Source of the DNA: an uncultured Bacteroidota bacterium | GTDB taxonomy: Bacteria > Bacteroidota > Bacteroidia > Flavobacteriales > Flavobacteriaceae | Reading direction: 5' to 3' | NCBI GenBank assembly: GCA_902635965.1 | Contig: CACPQA010000012.1 | Coordinates: 1-59,082 of the forward strand | DNA: 59,082 bases | Shown: in pieces, positions 38,185-47,112 of the stretch | How positions within the stretch are numbered: the first letter of the stretch is position 1 | Layout of the letters: each line of letters begins with the position of its first letter | Position numbers and translations under genes: made by a program | Notes under the pieces: generated by a model | What the model saw: the letters and a program-made list of their open reading frames with translations, nothing else | The model's database searches: none | Told to the model about the DNA's origin: nothing

Positions 38185-39276
38185 ATGTATTCATTTAATA
38201 ATAAACGTTATTTATCTCCTAATATCCTTGATAAGTTGCTTTATAAAAATTGTTTAAAAGAGTATACATCTGTTTTGGGTTATTCTGTTGAAAATAGGCC
38301 TATTCTTTTGTCTTCGTTTGGTTCTGGTGAAAAAAAGGTTTTGATATGGTCTCAAATGCATGGAAATGAAAGTACCACTACACGTTCATTAATTCAACTA
38401 TTTTCTGATTTGACCTCAAAAAAAACCAATTTATTTGATGATTTAACAATTAAGGTCATATATCAGTTAAATCCTGACGGTTCTGACAAATATTCAAGAT
38501 TTAATGCTAATGGTGTTGATTTAAATAGAGATGCTGTAAAAAGAACCCAGCCAGAATCTAAATTACTTTTTTCCCTGTTTAATGAATTTAAGCCTCATTT
38601 TTGCATAAATCTTCACGATCAACGTTCAATTTATGCTGCAGGTAATACAAATCTTCCAGCAATGATATCCTTTTTGGCTCCTAGCTATGACGAATCGAAA
38701 TCAATCAATGAATTTAGACAAAAGGCAATGACAATGATTGGCAGTATCTACAAAGGGATCAAACCCAAAAATAATTGGTCTGTTGGTCGATACAATGATG
38801 ATTTTAATATCAATTGCTTTGGTGACTTTTTTATGTCTAAAAACACACCCACTATTTTATTAGAAGCCGGTCATCATCCAAATGATTTTGGAAGAAATAT
38901 AGTTGTTCACGAGATCTACAAATCCCTTTTAATGTTTTTAAATTTATTTGCTCGTGAAAATCAAATTAAGCCTAACACTGAAACCTATTTTTCAATTCCA
39001 AAGAACTACGACCATTTAAGAGACATTGAGATTGTTAATATTAGGTGTCTTTCAGGATTTTCAAATAAACGATTCGTTCAATTCCATGAAATTTTAAAGG
39101 GAGACAAAATCTATTTTTCTCCAACCATTGAAAACGAAAGCTCTAAAGAACTTTATAGTAACGTAATTATAGATTTCTCAAAATTTACCACTGAATCAAT
39201 TGACTTAAAACAAAATAATCAAAAAATTATTGAAAATTTAAAACTATTCTTAGATTTTAGTTTACTTTTAAAATGA
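38185..39276 (+). CDS. M14-family zinc carboxypeptidase-like protein
   Basis: This is a 363-residue protein with the M14 zinc site: His59 and Glu62 in QMHGNEST, His144 in INLHDQRS, and catalytic Glu227 in LLEAGHH. NPDGSDKYSRFNANGVDLNRD contains the substrate-binding NR pair. There is no signal peptide, so it should act in the cytoplasm. The C-terminal 100 residues form a separate small domain. M14 members trim C-terminal amino acids from peptides or muropeptides; the substrate is unknown here. The gene follows an operator-like palindrome and is divergent from the XRE regulator. The Lrp gene begins 11 bases after its stop. Confidence 0.92.
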   Translation: MYSFNNKRYLSPNILDKLLYKNCLKEYTSVLGYSVENRPILLSSFGSGEKKVLIWSQMHGNESTTTRSLIQLFSDLTSKKTNLFDDLTIKVIYQLNPDGSDKYSRFNANGVDLNRDAVKRTQPESKLLFSLFNEFKPHFCINLHDQRSIYAAGNTNLPAMISFLAPSYDESKSINEFRQKAMTMIGSIYKGIKPKNNWSVGRYNDDFNINCFGDFFMSKNTPTILLEAGHHPNDFGRNIVVHEIYKSLLMFLNLFARENQIKPNTETYFSIPKNYDHLRDIEIVNIRCLSGFSNKRFVQFHEILKGDKIYFSPTIENESSKELYSNVIIDFSKFTTESIDLKQNNQKIIENLKLFLDFSLLLK

Positions 39277-39287
39277 ATTACTAAAAC

Positions 39288-39767
39288 ATGAAAAAAATTA
39301 AACTCGATGAAATAGACCATCAAATACTCGATATATTGATTGACAACGCTAGAATCCCTTTTACCGATATCTCAAAAAAATTACTGGTTTCGGCTGGAAC
39401 AGTTCACGTGAGAGTTAAAAAAATGGAAGATGCTGGAATTCTTAAGGGATCTTCTCTTAATTTAGATTACGAAAAATTAGGATATTCATTTATAGCATAT
39501 ATAGGAATTTATCTAGAAAGAAACGATTTGACTGAAAAGGTGCTATTTGAATTAGAAAAGATCCCTAATGTTACTGTTGCCCACATTACTACTGGGAAAT
39601 TTAATATTTATTGTAAACTTAGGGCTAAAGACACAAAACATGCCAAAGATTTAATTTTTACTATAGACGACATACCAGGAATATCTAGATCAGAAACTAT
39701 GATTTCACTTGAAGAAAGTATAAATGATAAGAAAAGATTAATGCACACAATTTTCTCAGATCTATAA
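39288..39767 (+). CDS. Lrp/AsnC-family transcriptional regulator
   Basis: This is a 159-residue regulator with an N-terminal winged helix (LDEIDHQILDILIDNARIPF, then TDISKKLLVSAGTVHVRVKKM) and a C-terminal RAM/AsnC ligand-binding domain (YIGIYLERN, HITTGKFNIYCKLRAKD). Such proteins form octamers that sense amino acids. The effector and targets are not visible. It lies between the M14 peptidase and ppc on the same strand with gaps of 11 and 8 bases, so it is part of that transcript. Regulation of amino-acid supply (peptide trimming, oxaloacetate for aspartate) would fit the company but is inference. Confidence 0.94.
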   Translation: MKKIKLDEIDHQILDILIDNARIPFTDISKKLLVSAGTVHVRVKKMEDAGILKGSSLNLDYEKLGYSFIAYIGIYLERNDLTEKVLFELEKIPNVTVAHITTGKFNIYCKLRAKDTKHAKDLIFTIDDIPGISRSETMISLEESINDKKRLMHTIFSDL

Positions 39768-39775
39768 ATTACTAA

Positions 39776-42346
39776 ATGGCTCGTAAGACAAAGCTTGAAA
39801 GATTCAATGAACATGTTTTATCGAAATTTGAAATTTATAATTCATTATTTCTTACCCTTCCTTTTAAGTCAATTCTAAAAACTTCAATATTATTACCATT
39901 ATTTTCTGAACACTGTAAATCCAGTTATAATGAGAAAAAGTCACCACTATTTATTGTTGAATCTTTTTTTAAAAAGTATTGTGTTGATTTAAATGATGAG
40001 GAAAGAATCAACCTAATTTTTTCTTTTATTCAATTCATTGAACGTCAGATTGTTTTGTTTGATGCAATTGAAGATTCCGCTTTTCCAATTGTAAATAATA
40101 TGCACGGTAGAGGTACTTTAAGATATATCAAAGAGGAAACCACAGGGAAGGGTAAGTTAAAAGAACTTACTAATTATCTTGAATCATTTAAAATTAATCT
40201 TGTTTTGACCGCCCATCCAACACAATTCTATCCTGGAAGTGTCCTTGGAATTATCAATGATTTATCGTTTTTTATTTCCAAAGGTAGTATTGATGAAATT
40301 AAAAAATTACTTTTACAGCTCGGAAAAACAAGATTTTTTAAAAAAAAGAAACCTACTCCTTTTGATGAGGCGATGAGCTTAATATGGTATTTAGAAAACA
40401 TATTTTATACCTCATCCAGTAGAATATACAATTACATTGAACAAAATATTTTAGATGGTGAGAGACTAAAAAATGAACTTTTTAGTTTTGGATTTTGGCC
40501 TTGCGGTGATCGTGATGGGAATCCATATGTTACCCCTGATATTTCAATTAGAACCGCAGAGAAACTAAAATATTCTGTTCAACGAAACTATTACAGAGAT
40601 TTAAGAAAACTAAAAAGGAAAATAACTTTTGATGAAGTTGAAGAAATAATAGATGATTTAGAAATTAGGATGTATAATTCCTTACTTAATAAAAGTAGAC
40701 GGATAAGTCTTAAAGAATTAAAGGACAGATTAAATGATGTTATTAGCATTTTAAATAAAAAACATAATGGAATATATGTTGAAGAAGTATTAGATCTTTA
40801 TAATAAAGTAAAGATTTTTGGATATCATTTTGCAAGTTTAGATATTCGTCAGGATTCTCGTGTTTTAAGAAAGGTTTTCATTCGTATTATTGAATCTAGT
40901 GAATCTAAAAGTTTTTTAAATACTCATTTAAGTGAGAAATATGATTCACTTGACTTTGAACAAAAGATAAATTATCTCACTAAAGTCAATGGAAATGTAT
41001 CTTCTTCATACTTTAAAGACTCAATCGTTATCGACACTTTAGGATCGATCGAAGCTATGAAAAATATTCAAAAGTTAAATGGTGAAAAAGGTTCGAATAG
41101 ATATATTATTTCTAATTGTTCATCGTTGGAAGATATATTAATTCTATTTGCTCTAATAAGAATGACGGGGTGGATCAAACCAACTGTAGATATAATTCCT
41201 TTATTTGAAACTATTACCGATTTAGAAAAATCAACTCAGGTTTTACAAAACCTATATGAGACACAATTATATCAAAACCATCTAAAAAACAGAAATAACA
41301 AGCAAACTGTAATGCTGGGTTTCTCCGACGGAACTAAGGACGGAGGTTATATTATGGCAAATTGGAGTATATATAAGGCCAAGGAATCTCTTTCTAAATT
41401 ATCTCAAGAATTCAATTTTGACATCTCATTTTTTGACGGTAGGGGTGGACCACCCGCAAGAGGTGGAGGAAATACACACCAATTTTATGCTTCTTTGGGA
41501 GAAAAAATTGCTTCAAACAAGATAGAATTAACTGTTCAAGGCCAAACAATTAGTTCAAATTTTGGAACGCTTGACTCAAGTCAATTTAATTTGGAACAGT
41601 TATTGAGTTCAGGATTTCAAAATAATGTTCTTGAATCAAATAAAATTGATTTTTCTAATAATGAAAGAAAAACGTTTGAAAAGATAGCTAATATTAGTTA
41701 TAATAAATATATAGAATTAAAAGAGCATCCTAATTTTACTGGATATTTAGAAAACATGACCTCTTTAAAATATTATTCACAAACAAATATAGGAAGTAGG
41801 CCATCTTCAAGATCGAAATCTAAGAATTTGAATTTTGAAGATCTAAGAGCAATCCCTTTTGTCGGTTCATGGAGTCAGTCAAAACAAAATATCCCTGGGT
41901 TTTATGGAGTTGGAACTGCATTAAATTACTTTAAAAAAAATAATGAATTTGAGCTTGTAAAGTCACTTTACAATAATTCTTTATTTTTCAAAACCCTTAT
42001 TGCGAATAGTATGATGAGTCTTTCTAAATCATTTTTTGGTTTAACGGATTATATAGCGGAAGATAAGAAATACGGAGATTTTTGGAAGATGTTATACAAG
42101 GAATTTTTATTAACTAAAAAAATACTTTTAGAACTATCCGGACAAAATGGACTTATGGATGACCAACCTGCTGGAAAAAAATCAATTAAAATAAGAGAAG
42201 AAATTGTTTTGCCACTATTAACAATTCAGCAATACGCACTCATGAAAGTTAGGAAAATTGAAAAAGAAAAGGATAAAAAAGTTTTTGAAAAATTAATTTT
42301 AAGATCTCTTTTTGGAAATATTAATGCTAGTAGAAATTCGGCATAG
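39776..42346 (+). CDS. ppc: Phosphoenolpyruvate carboxylase
   Basis: PEPC adds bicarbonate to phosphoenolpyruvate, giving oxaloacetate to refill the TCA cycle. The 856-residue protein has the catalytic His147 in LTAHPTQFYPGSV, the active-site FWPCGDRDGNPYVTPD, and FFDGRGGPPARGGGNTHQFY in place of the classical FHGRGGSVGRGGGP. As I recall, the divergent LTAHPTQ and GGPPARGGG variants are typical of Bacteroidota PEPC. The C-terminus does not end in the usual NTG motif but in ASRNSA. It abuts convergent aroB with one base between the stops. It follows the Lrp gene by eight bases. Confidence 0.95.
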   Translation: MARKTKLERFNEHVLSKFEIYNSLFLTLPFKSILKTSILLPLFSEHCKSSYNEKKSPLFIVESFFKKYCVDLNDEERINLIFSFIQFIERQIVLFDAIEDSAFPIVNNMHGRGTLRYIKEETTGKGKLKELTNYLESFKINLVLTAHPTQFYPGSVLGIINDLSFFISKGSIDEIKKLLLQLGKTRFFKKKKPTPFDEAMSLIWYLENIFYTSSSRIYNYIEQNILDGERLKNELFSFGFWPCGDRDGNPYVTPDISIRTAEKLKYSVQRNYYRDLRKLKRKITFDEVEEIIDDLEIRMYNSLLNKSRRISLKELKDRLNDVISILNKKHNGIYVEEVLDLYNKVKIFGYHFASLDIRQDSRVLRKVFIRIIESSESKSFLNTHLSEKYDSLDFEQKINYLTKVNGNVSSSYFKDSIVIDTLGSIEAMKNIQKLNGEKGSNRYIISNCSSLEDILILFALIRMTGWIKPTVDIIPLFETITDLEKSTQVLQNLYETQLYQNHLKNRNNKQTVMLGFSDGTKDGGYIMANWSIYKAKESLSKLSQEFNFDISFFDGRGGPPARGGGNTHQFYASLGEKIASNKIELTVQGQTISSNFGTLDSSQFNLEQLLSSGFQNNVLESNKIDFSNNERKTFEKIANISYNKYIELKEHPNFTGYLENMTSLKYYSQTNIGSRPSSRSKSKNLNFEDLRAIPFVGSWSQSKQNIPGFYGVGTALNYFKKNNEFELVKSLYNNSLFFKTLIANSMMSLSKSFFGLTDYIAEDKKYGDFWKMLYKEFLLTKKILLELSGQNGLMDDQPAGKKSIKIREEIVLPLLTIQQYALMKVRKIEKEKDKKVFEKLILRSLFGNINASRNSA

Positions 42347-42347
42347 A

Positions 42348-43415
42348 TCATGAGTTATAAAACTCTATTGATTCAATTATTGTTTTTTTGGGAACTTCAA
42401 TGTCTATTTTACTTTTACCAATTTCGCTTAGTAATACAAAAAGAACTTTTCCATCTTTATTTTTTTTATCAAATTTGATAAGCTTTAAAATTGACTTTGA
42501 GTCTTCACTTTCAATTTTAATTTTTTGGAATTTACTGTTCACATTTTGTTTAATTTCAAGACATTGTTTGTAAGGCATTTTTAAAATTTTATGGGAGATA
42601 TAGCTCTCTAAGATCATTCCGATAGAAATGGCTTCACCGTGTAGAAGATTTTCTGGTCTTTTTTTGCTTAGGAAGTGACTTTCTATTGCATGCCCAAGTG
42701 TATGTCCAAAATTTAATATTTTCCGAAAGTTTTTTTCTCTTGGATCATTATTTACTATTTCGTTTTTAATTTTAATTGATTTAAGAATTAAATCGGAACT
42801 TAAGTTTGAATCTATTTTATTTAAATCAGAAAGAGTTCTGAAGTATTTTCTTTCAAATATTAGCCCATGTTTTAACATTTCTGCAAATCCACTATTCAGT
42901 TCCCTCTTCGGAAGTGAAATTAAAAATGAAGTATCTATTAAAATTAATTTTGGGTTGTTGAAAACACCAACTTGGTTTTTTAATTTTTTAATGTTTATGC
43001 CCACTTTACCTCCGATTGAGGCGTCTACCATTGAAAGTAGAGTAGTTGGAATATTTACAAAATCAATACCACGATTATAAGTTGATGCAACAAATCCTCC
43101 TAAGTCTGAAACGAGTCCACCACCAAGATTAATTAAAAGACTATTTCTGTCTCCACCAAGTTTTGAGATTTTACTCCAAGCTGTATATAAATTTCTAGCA
43201 TCTTTATTTTCTTCACCATCTTTAATTGTTATTAATTCTATTTTTATCCCATTCAAATGTTTTTCTAAAAATAAATTAAGACAATATTTTTTTGTATTTG
43301 AATCTACTAAAATAAATACTTTGCTATATTTATTTTTAGATATTAATTTATTAATCAACGATGATTTTTGATTTGATAGGAAAATATCATAATGGTTTGT
43401 TTTTATATTTTGCAT
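42348..43415 (-). CDS. aroB: 3-dehydroquinate synthase
   Basis: AroB makes 3-dehydroquinate from DAHP in the shikimate pathway using NAD and a divalent metal. The 355-residue length is normal. Motifs include GGGLVSDLGGFVASTYNRGI, IPTTLLSMVDASIGGKVGIN, and the metal-ligand histidines in LNFGHTLGHAIE and LLHGEAISIGM. The gene is divergent from the proline dehydrogenase gene with 79 bases between starts. Confidence 0.96.
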   Translation of the reverse strand: MQNIKTNHYDIFLSNQKSSLINKLISKNKYSKVFILVDSNTKKYCLNLFLEKHLNGIKIELITIKDGEENKDARNLYTAWSKISKLGGDRNSLLINLGGGLVSDLGGFVASTYNRGIDFVNIPTTLLSMVDASIGGKVGINIKKLKNQVGVFNNPKLILIDTSFLISLPKRELNSGFAEMLKHGLIFERKYFRTLSDLNKIDSNLSSDLILKSIKIKNEIVNNDPREKNFRKILNFGHTLGHAIESHFLSKKRPENLLHGEAISIGMILESYISHKILKMPYKQCLEIKQNVNSKFQKIKIESEDSKSILKLIKFDKKNKDGKVLFVLLSEIGKSKIDIEVPKKTIIESIEFYNS

Positions 43416-43494
43416 ATTTATTTTAAAATTAAGTTTTTTTATAAAATTTAATATCCAATGATTTTATTATTTATAATATTATTTTTTATATGAC

Positions 43495-44670
43495 ATGTCT
43501 AATAATTTGTTTGACAATACAAAATTAGCTTTTGAGCTAAAAAGCAATAATTCTTTAAGAAAAAGTCTTTTTTTATTCAACATCATAAAATATCCATTGA
43601 TTGTGAAGTTGGGTTCTGTTTTAATAAAATTTTTCTTAAAATTGAAATTTCCTATAACTCCCATTATTAAGAATTTACTTTTTGATCAATTTTGTGTTGG
43701 TTTGAATGAAAAAGAGTCATTAATGACTGTTAAAAAATTATCTAAGTATAATTTAAGATCAATTCTCCATTATCACGTTGAAGGTTATGAATCAGAAAAA
43801 AGTTTTGACAAATGCCTTGCAAACACAATCAAAACTATAAAATCGGCTTCAAAAAACAGTAGTATTCCCTTCACAGTTTTTAAGCCTACAGGGTTAGGTT
43901 CTTTAAAATTGTTTCATAAGATTGCTCAGGGATTAGTTTTAAATGATAGAGAAAAAGAAGAGCTCCAAAGAGTTGAGAAAAGATTTGATTCATGCTTTCA
44001 ATCTTGTAAAAAAAATGGCGTAAAAATTCTCATTGATTCAGAAGAGTCTTGGATTCAACCCGGAGTTGATTTATTGGTAGAAAAATATATGATAAAGTAC
44101 AATAAAAAGGATGCTTTAATTTTTAACACAGTTCAAATGTATTTAAAAAATAAAATTAAATACTTAGAGTATTTGTTGAGTTTTTCTAAAAAAAACTCAT
44201 TTGTTCCTGGTGTAAAAGTTGTTAGAGGAGCATATATGGAAAAAGAAAGATCGAGATCAAAAAGACTGGGTTACGATGATCCAATATGTAATAGTAAAAT
44301 TCAAACAGATAAAAACTTCAATGATGCCCTTAAGTTTCTTGTGAAAAACTTTGAATATTTTAATTTTATAGTTGGCAGTCATAATGAGAAGAGTTCACAC
44401 TTATTGATGGATCTAATGAAAAAAAATAAGATAAAAAACAACAATAAAAATATTTGGTTCGCTCAACTATATGGTATGAGTGACCAAATAAGTTTTAATA
44501 TTGCGAATTTAGGTTATAATGTTTGTAAGCTACTTCCATATGGACCTGTTAACGAGGTAATACCGTATTTGATTAGAAGGGCAGAAGAAAATTCATCGGT
44601 GAGGGGTCAATCATCTAGAGAATTGGATTTAATAAAAAAGGAATTTAAAAGGCGTAGAATTAATTCATAA
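43495..44670 (+). CDS. Proline dehydrogenase
   Basis: This is a 391-residue, single-function FAD-dependent proline dehydrogenase that oxidises proline to pyrroline-5-carboxylate. The TIM-barrel signature is seen in ILHYHVEGYESEKSFD, VPGVKVVRGAYMEKERSR, FIVGSHNEKSS, FAQLYGMSDQISFN, and the C-terminal LPYGPVNEVIPYLIRRAEENS. That ending matches the YxPYG...YLxRRxxEN motif of PutA-type active sites. It is the monofunctional form; no pyrroline-5-carboxylate dehydrogenase is nearby. The inner-membrane face is the usual location. Its 3' end overlaps the convergent small gene by 11 bases. Confidence 0.94.
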   Translation: MSNNLFDNTKLAFELKSNNSLRKSLFLFNIIKYPLIVKLGSVLIKFFLKLKFPITPIIKNLLFDQFCVGLNEKESLMTVKKLSKYNLRSILHYHVEGYESEKSFDKCLANTIKTIKSASKNSSIPFTVFKPTGLGSLKLFHKIAQGLVLNDREKEELQRVEKRFDSCFQSCKKNGVKILIDSEESWIQPGVDLLVEKYMIKYNKKDALIFNTVQMYLKNKIKYLEYLLSFSKKNSFVPGVKVVRGAYMEKERSRSKRLGYDDPICNSKIQTDKNFNDALKFLVKNFEYFNFIVGSHNEKSSHLLMDLMKKNKIKNNNKNIWFAQLYGMSDQISFNIANLGYNVCKLLPYGPVNEVIPYLIRRAEENSSVRGQSSRELDLIKKEFKRRRINS

Positions 44671-45010
44671 ATACCTCAGCCTTCACAATTTTCGAACAAT
44701 TTTCAGCATTTATGATAATTTTTTTAAATTGATCTATTCCTTTTAAATAGTAAATTTTACAGCTATCCCTTCTAATTTTACTTTTACCAAAAACAACTTT
44801 TGAGCTTTTTAGAAAATCTGCTAATTCTAAACTGTCTAGACCTTCACTATCATCATCAAAAATCCATTTTTTTTGTTTTAAGTTATTAATTACTCGACTC
44901 TCTGGTCCATAATTACAGCTGAGTTTTTTGCCATTCAAAAATGTAATTAAAAAAAAAGTACCCAATAATAATCCAAGAGAGAAAAATCTTATTTTTTTTG
45001 AAAAAACCAT
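44660..45010 (-). CDS. Small membrane-anchored protein, hypothetical
   Basis: This is a 116-residue protein with one N-terminal membrane segment (FFSLGLLLGTFFLITFL, residues 9-25) and a small domain of about 85 residues outside, with four cysteines, two of them in LSCNYGPESRV and RRDSCKIYYLKG. I do not recognise a named family. As far as I recall, similar short proteins follow tsaE in other flavobacteria. Its start overlaps the tsaE stop by one base (TAATG), so it is translated from the porX-tsaE transcript. The cysteines suggest a periplasmic, disulfide-stabilised domain. Confidence 0.78.
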   Translation of the reverse strand: MVFSKKIRFFSLGLLLGTFFLITFLNGKKLSCNYGPESRVINNLKQKKWIFDDDSEGLDSLELADFLKSSKVVFGKSKIRRDSCKIYYLKGIDQFKKIIINAENCSKIVKAEVFMN

Positions 45011-45423
45011 TAAGAAAAAATTAAATTTCTATGATTACCATCGATAAAATTAAGAATTATTTTGTGTCTCTTTTCAGGAATTAAACCTTCAATTTTTGAA
45101 CCCCATTCGATAAGACACAAATTTGATGAATAAAAATACTCTTCAACTCCAAAATTTAATGCCTCTCCTTTATTTTTGATACGATAAAAATCAAAGTGAT
45201 AAATCAAACAATCATTTAAAGTTTTGTATTCGTTGATTAAAGAAAAAGTAGGGCTTGTTATTTTATCTACAACATCTAAATTATTACAAATTGACTTTAT
45301 AAAAGTTGTTTTACCAGAACCCATTCTACCTTCAAAACAAACTATATTGTTTTCAATTCTTGGAATTATTTTTTCCGACACAATTATATCAATTTCATCT
45401 ATAGAATAATTTATTTCTATCAT
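45010..45423 (-). CDS. tsaE: tRNA threonylcarbamoyladenosine biosynthesis ATPase TsaE
   Basis: TsaE is the ATPase of the TsaBDE complex that makes t6A37 in tRNAs reading ANN codons. The 137-residue protein carries Walker A in FEGRMGSGKTTFIKSI, then SPTFSLINEY and YHFDFYRIKN, and CLIEWGSKIEGLIP, all typical. It lies two bases after porX, an adjacency conserved in Bacteroidota as far as I know. The membrane protein gene follows with a one-base overlap. Confidence 0.95.
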   Translation of the reverse strand: MIEINYSIDEIDIIVSEKIIPRIENNIVCFEGRMGSGKTTFIKSICNNLDVVDKITSPTFSLINEYKTLNDCLIYHFDFYRIKNKGEALNFGVEEYFYSSNLCLIEWGSKIEGLIPEKRHKIILNFIDGNHRNLIFS

Positions 45424-45425
45424 AT

Positions 45426-46982
45426 TTATTTTGGTTGCAATTTTACTAACGGTATGAGCATTTCTTGTAACGAAACACCTCCGTGTTGATATGAATTCAT
45501 AAAATGTTTAGCATACTCATTAAATTTATTACGGTAAATAAAATAGTTGTTTTCAAGAGCAAATACATATTTATCATCATGACTATATTTTGGCAATTGG
45601 TAATTTACTGGATCAGTGATTTCAAAAACCTTTTTCTGAGGAAACTTCAATCCTTTTCCATATTTGTATCTCAAATTAGAACTAGTATCTTTTTTTCCTA
45701 TAATTTCAATTGGACTTGTTACATTAATAGTGCCATGATCTGTTGTTATTATCAATTGGAAACCTAATTCAGAAGCTTTTTGAATCAATTCATAAAGAGG
45801 AGAATTTTTAAACCAACTAAATGTTAAAGACAAATATCCTTTGTCTTCAAAAGCCAATTCTTTAATTATATTCATTTCTGATTTAGCATGAGAAAGAATA
45901 TCAACGAAATTGTAAACTATCGTGCTTAATAAGTTTTTCTTCAATTCTATCAAGTTTTCTACCATTCGCTTAGCATCATTTAAATTAGTAATTTTATGAT
46001 AATTAGGGTCTTGCTCAATACTAAATGACTCTAATTGTTTTGATAAAAGTTCCTTTTCATATTTATTTTTATTTCCTTTATCAAAGTCATCAATCCATAA
46101 ATCGGGAAACTTATTTTTTATTTGATTAGGAGTTAAACCTGCAAAAAATGAATTTCTAGAATAATGAGTTGTTGAGGGTAAAATACTGCAGTAAAGATCT
46201 TCTTCCTGAATGTTGTAATATTTACTGATTAGAGGTTCTAAGATTTTCCATTGGTCTAATCTAAGATTATCTATTAAAATCAATATTGTGGGAATATTTT
46301 TTTTCAGATAAGGAATGATTTTTTTTTTGAAAACATTGTGAGATAGAGTAGGGATATCCTCCTCAGAATTAATCCATCTTGAATAATTATTTCTAATGAA
46401 TTTTCCAAAAATCAGATTTGCTTCCTTGAGTTGATTTTCTAAGATGCTTAACATTGAGCTATTTTCTAGTTCCATTAATTCTATTTTCCAGTAAATAAAT
46501 TTTTTGTAAAGTACAACCCATTTTAAAAAACTATCAGCTCCTAAAAGATCTATACTAATTTTTTTAAAGTCTTTTTGATATTGATCAGATACTTTTTCAG
46601 AAATGAGATTTTTTTGATTAAGTGTTTTTTTTAATGAATGTAATATTTGGTTTGGATTTACTGGCTTAATAAGATAATCTGAAACTTTAGATCCTATCGC
46701 ATCATCCATAATTTTTTCTTCCTCATTTTTAGTTACCATAATTATTGGGAGATTTGGATTCTTTTGTTTTATTATTGATAAAGTTTCAAAACCATTTAAA
46801 CCTGGCATATTTTCATCGAGAAGCACCAAATCTATATTTTTTCTCTCAAGAGCGCTTATTCCCTCTCGACCATTTGAGAAAGGATGAATTAAATAACCTC
46901 TAGATTCTAAAAAAATGAAATGAGATTTCAATAAATCGATTTCATCATCAATCCAAAGTATTTCTAATTTGTTTTTAGTCAT
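45426..46982 (-). CDS. porX: Response regulator with PglZ domain, PorX
   Basis: This is a 518-residue two-domain response regulator. The N-terminal receiver (LEILWIDDEIDLL, phosphoacceptor Asp56 in LVLLDENMPG, and Lys in DYLIKPVNP) is followed by a helical linker. A PglZ/alkaline-phosphatase-type domain comes next: ILPSTTHYSRNSFFAG, TILILIDNLRLDQW, VYNFVDILSHAKS, and ITTDHGTINV with metal-binding residues. PorX works with the histidine kinase PorY and an ECF sigma factor to control type IX secretion genes; the PglZ domain has been reported to cleave oligonucleotide messengers. PorY is not in the window. tsaE follows after two bases. Confidence 0.95.
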   Translation of the reverse strand: MTKNKLEILWIDDEIDLLKSHFIFLESRGYLIHPFSNGREGISALERKNIDLVLLDENMPGLNGFETLSIIKQKNPNLPIIMVTKNEEEKIMDDAIGSKVSDYLIKPVNPNQILHSLKKTLNQKNLISEKVSDQYQKDFKKISIDLLGADSFLKWVVLYKKFIYWKIELMELENSSMLSILENQLKEANLIFGKFIRNNYSRWINSEEDIPTLSHNVFKKKIIPYLKKNIPTILILIDNLRLDQWKILEPLISKYYNIQEEDLYCSILPSTTHYSRNSFFAGLTPNQIKNKFPDLWIDDFDKGNKNKYEKELLSKQLESFSIEQDPNYHKITNLNDAKRMVENLIELKKNLLSTIVYNFVDILSHAKSEMNIIKELAFEDKGYLSLTFSWFKNSPLYELIQKASELGFQLIITTDHGTINVTSPIEIIGKKDTSSNLRYKYGKGLKFPQKKVFEITDPVNYQLPKYSHDDKYVFALENNYFIYRNKFNEYAKHFMNSYQHGGVSLQEMLIPLVKLQPK

Positions 46983-47100
46983 CTCATTTATTTATTTTTA
47001 AAAATAAGTTAATATTTAAAATACCACAAAGCATGATATAAAATGATCTTAAAATAACTACATAAATCGTCTCTTAATCAAAATAGTTGATTTTATTTTA

Positions 47101-47108
47101 TAATTTTG
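47101..47108 (+). promoter_or_regulatory. Candidate -7 box of the lpx operon
   Basis: TAATTTTG matches TAnnTTTG in full, followed by CATAATG with the lpxD ATG only four bases away. Transcription should begin at or almost at the start codon. A TTGA sequence ten bases upstream is too close to serve as the -33 box. Confidence 0.45.
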
Positions 47109-47112
47109 CATA

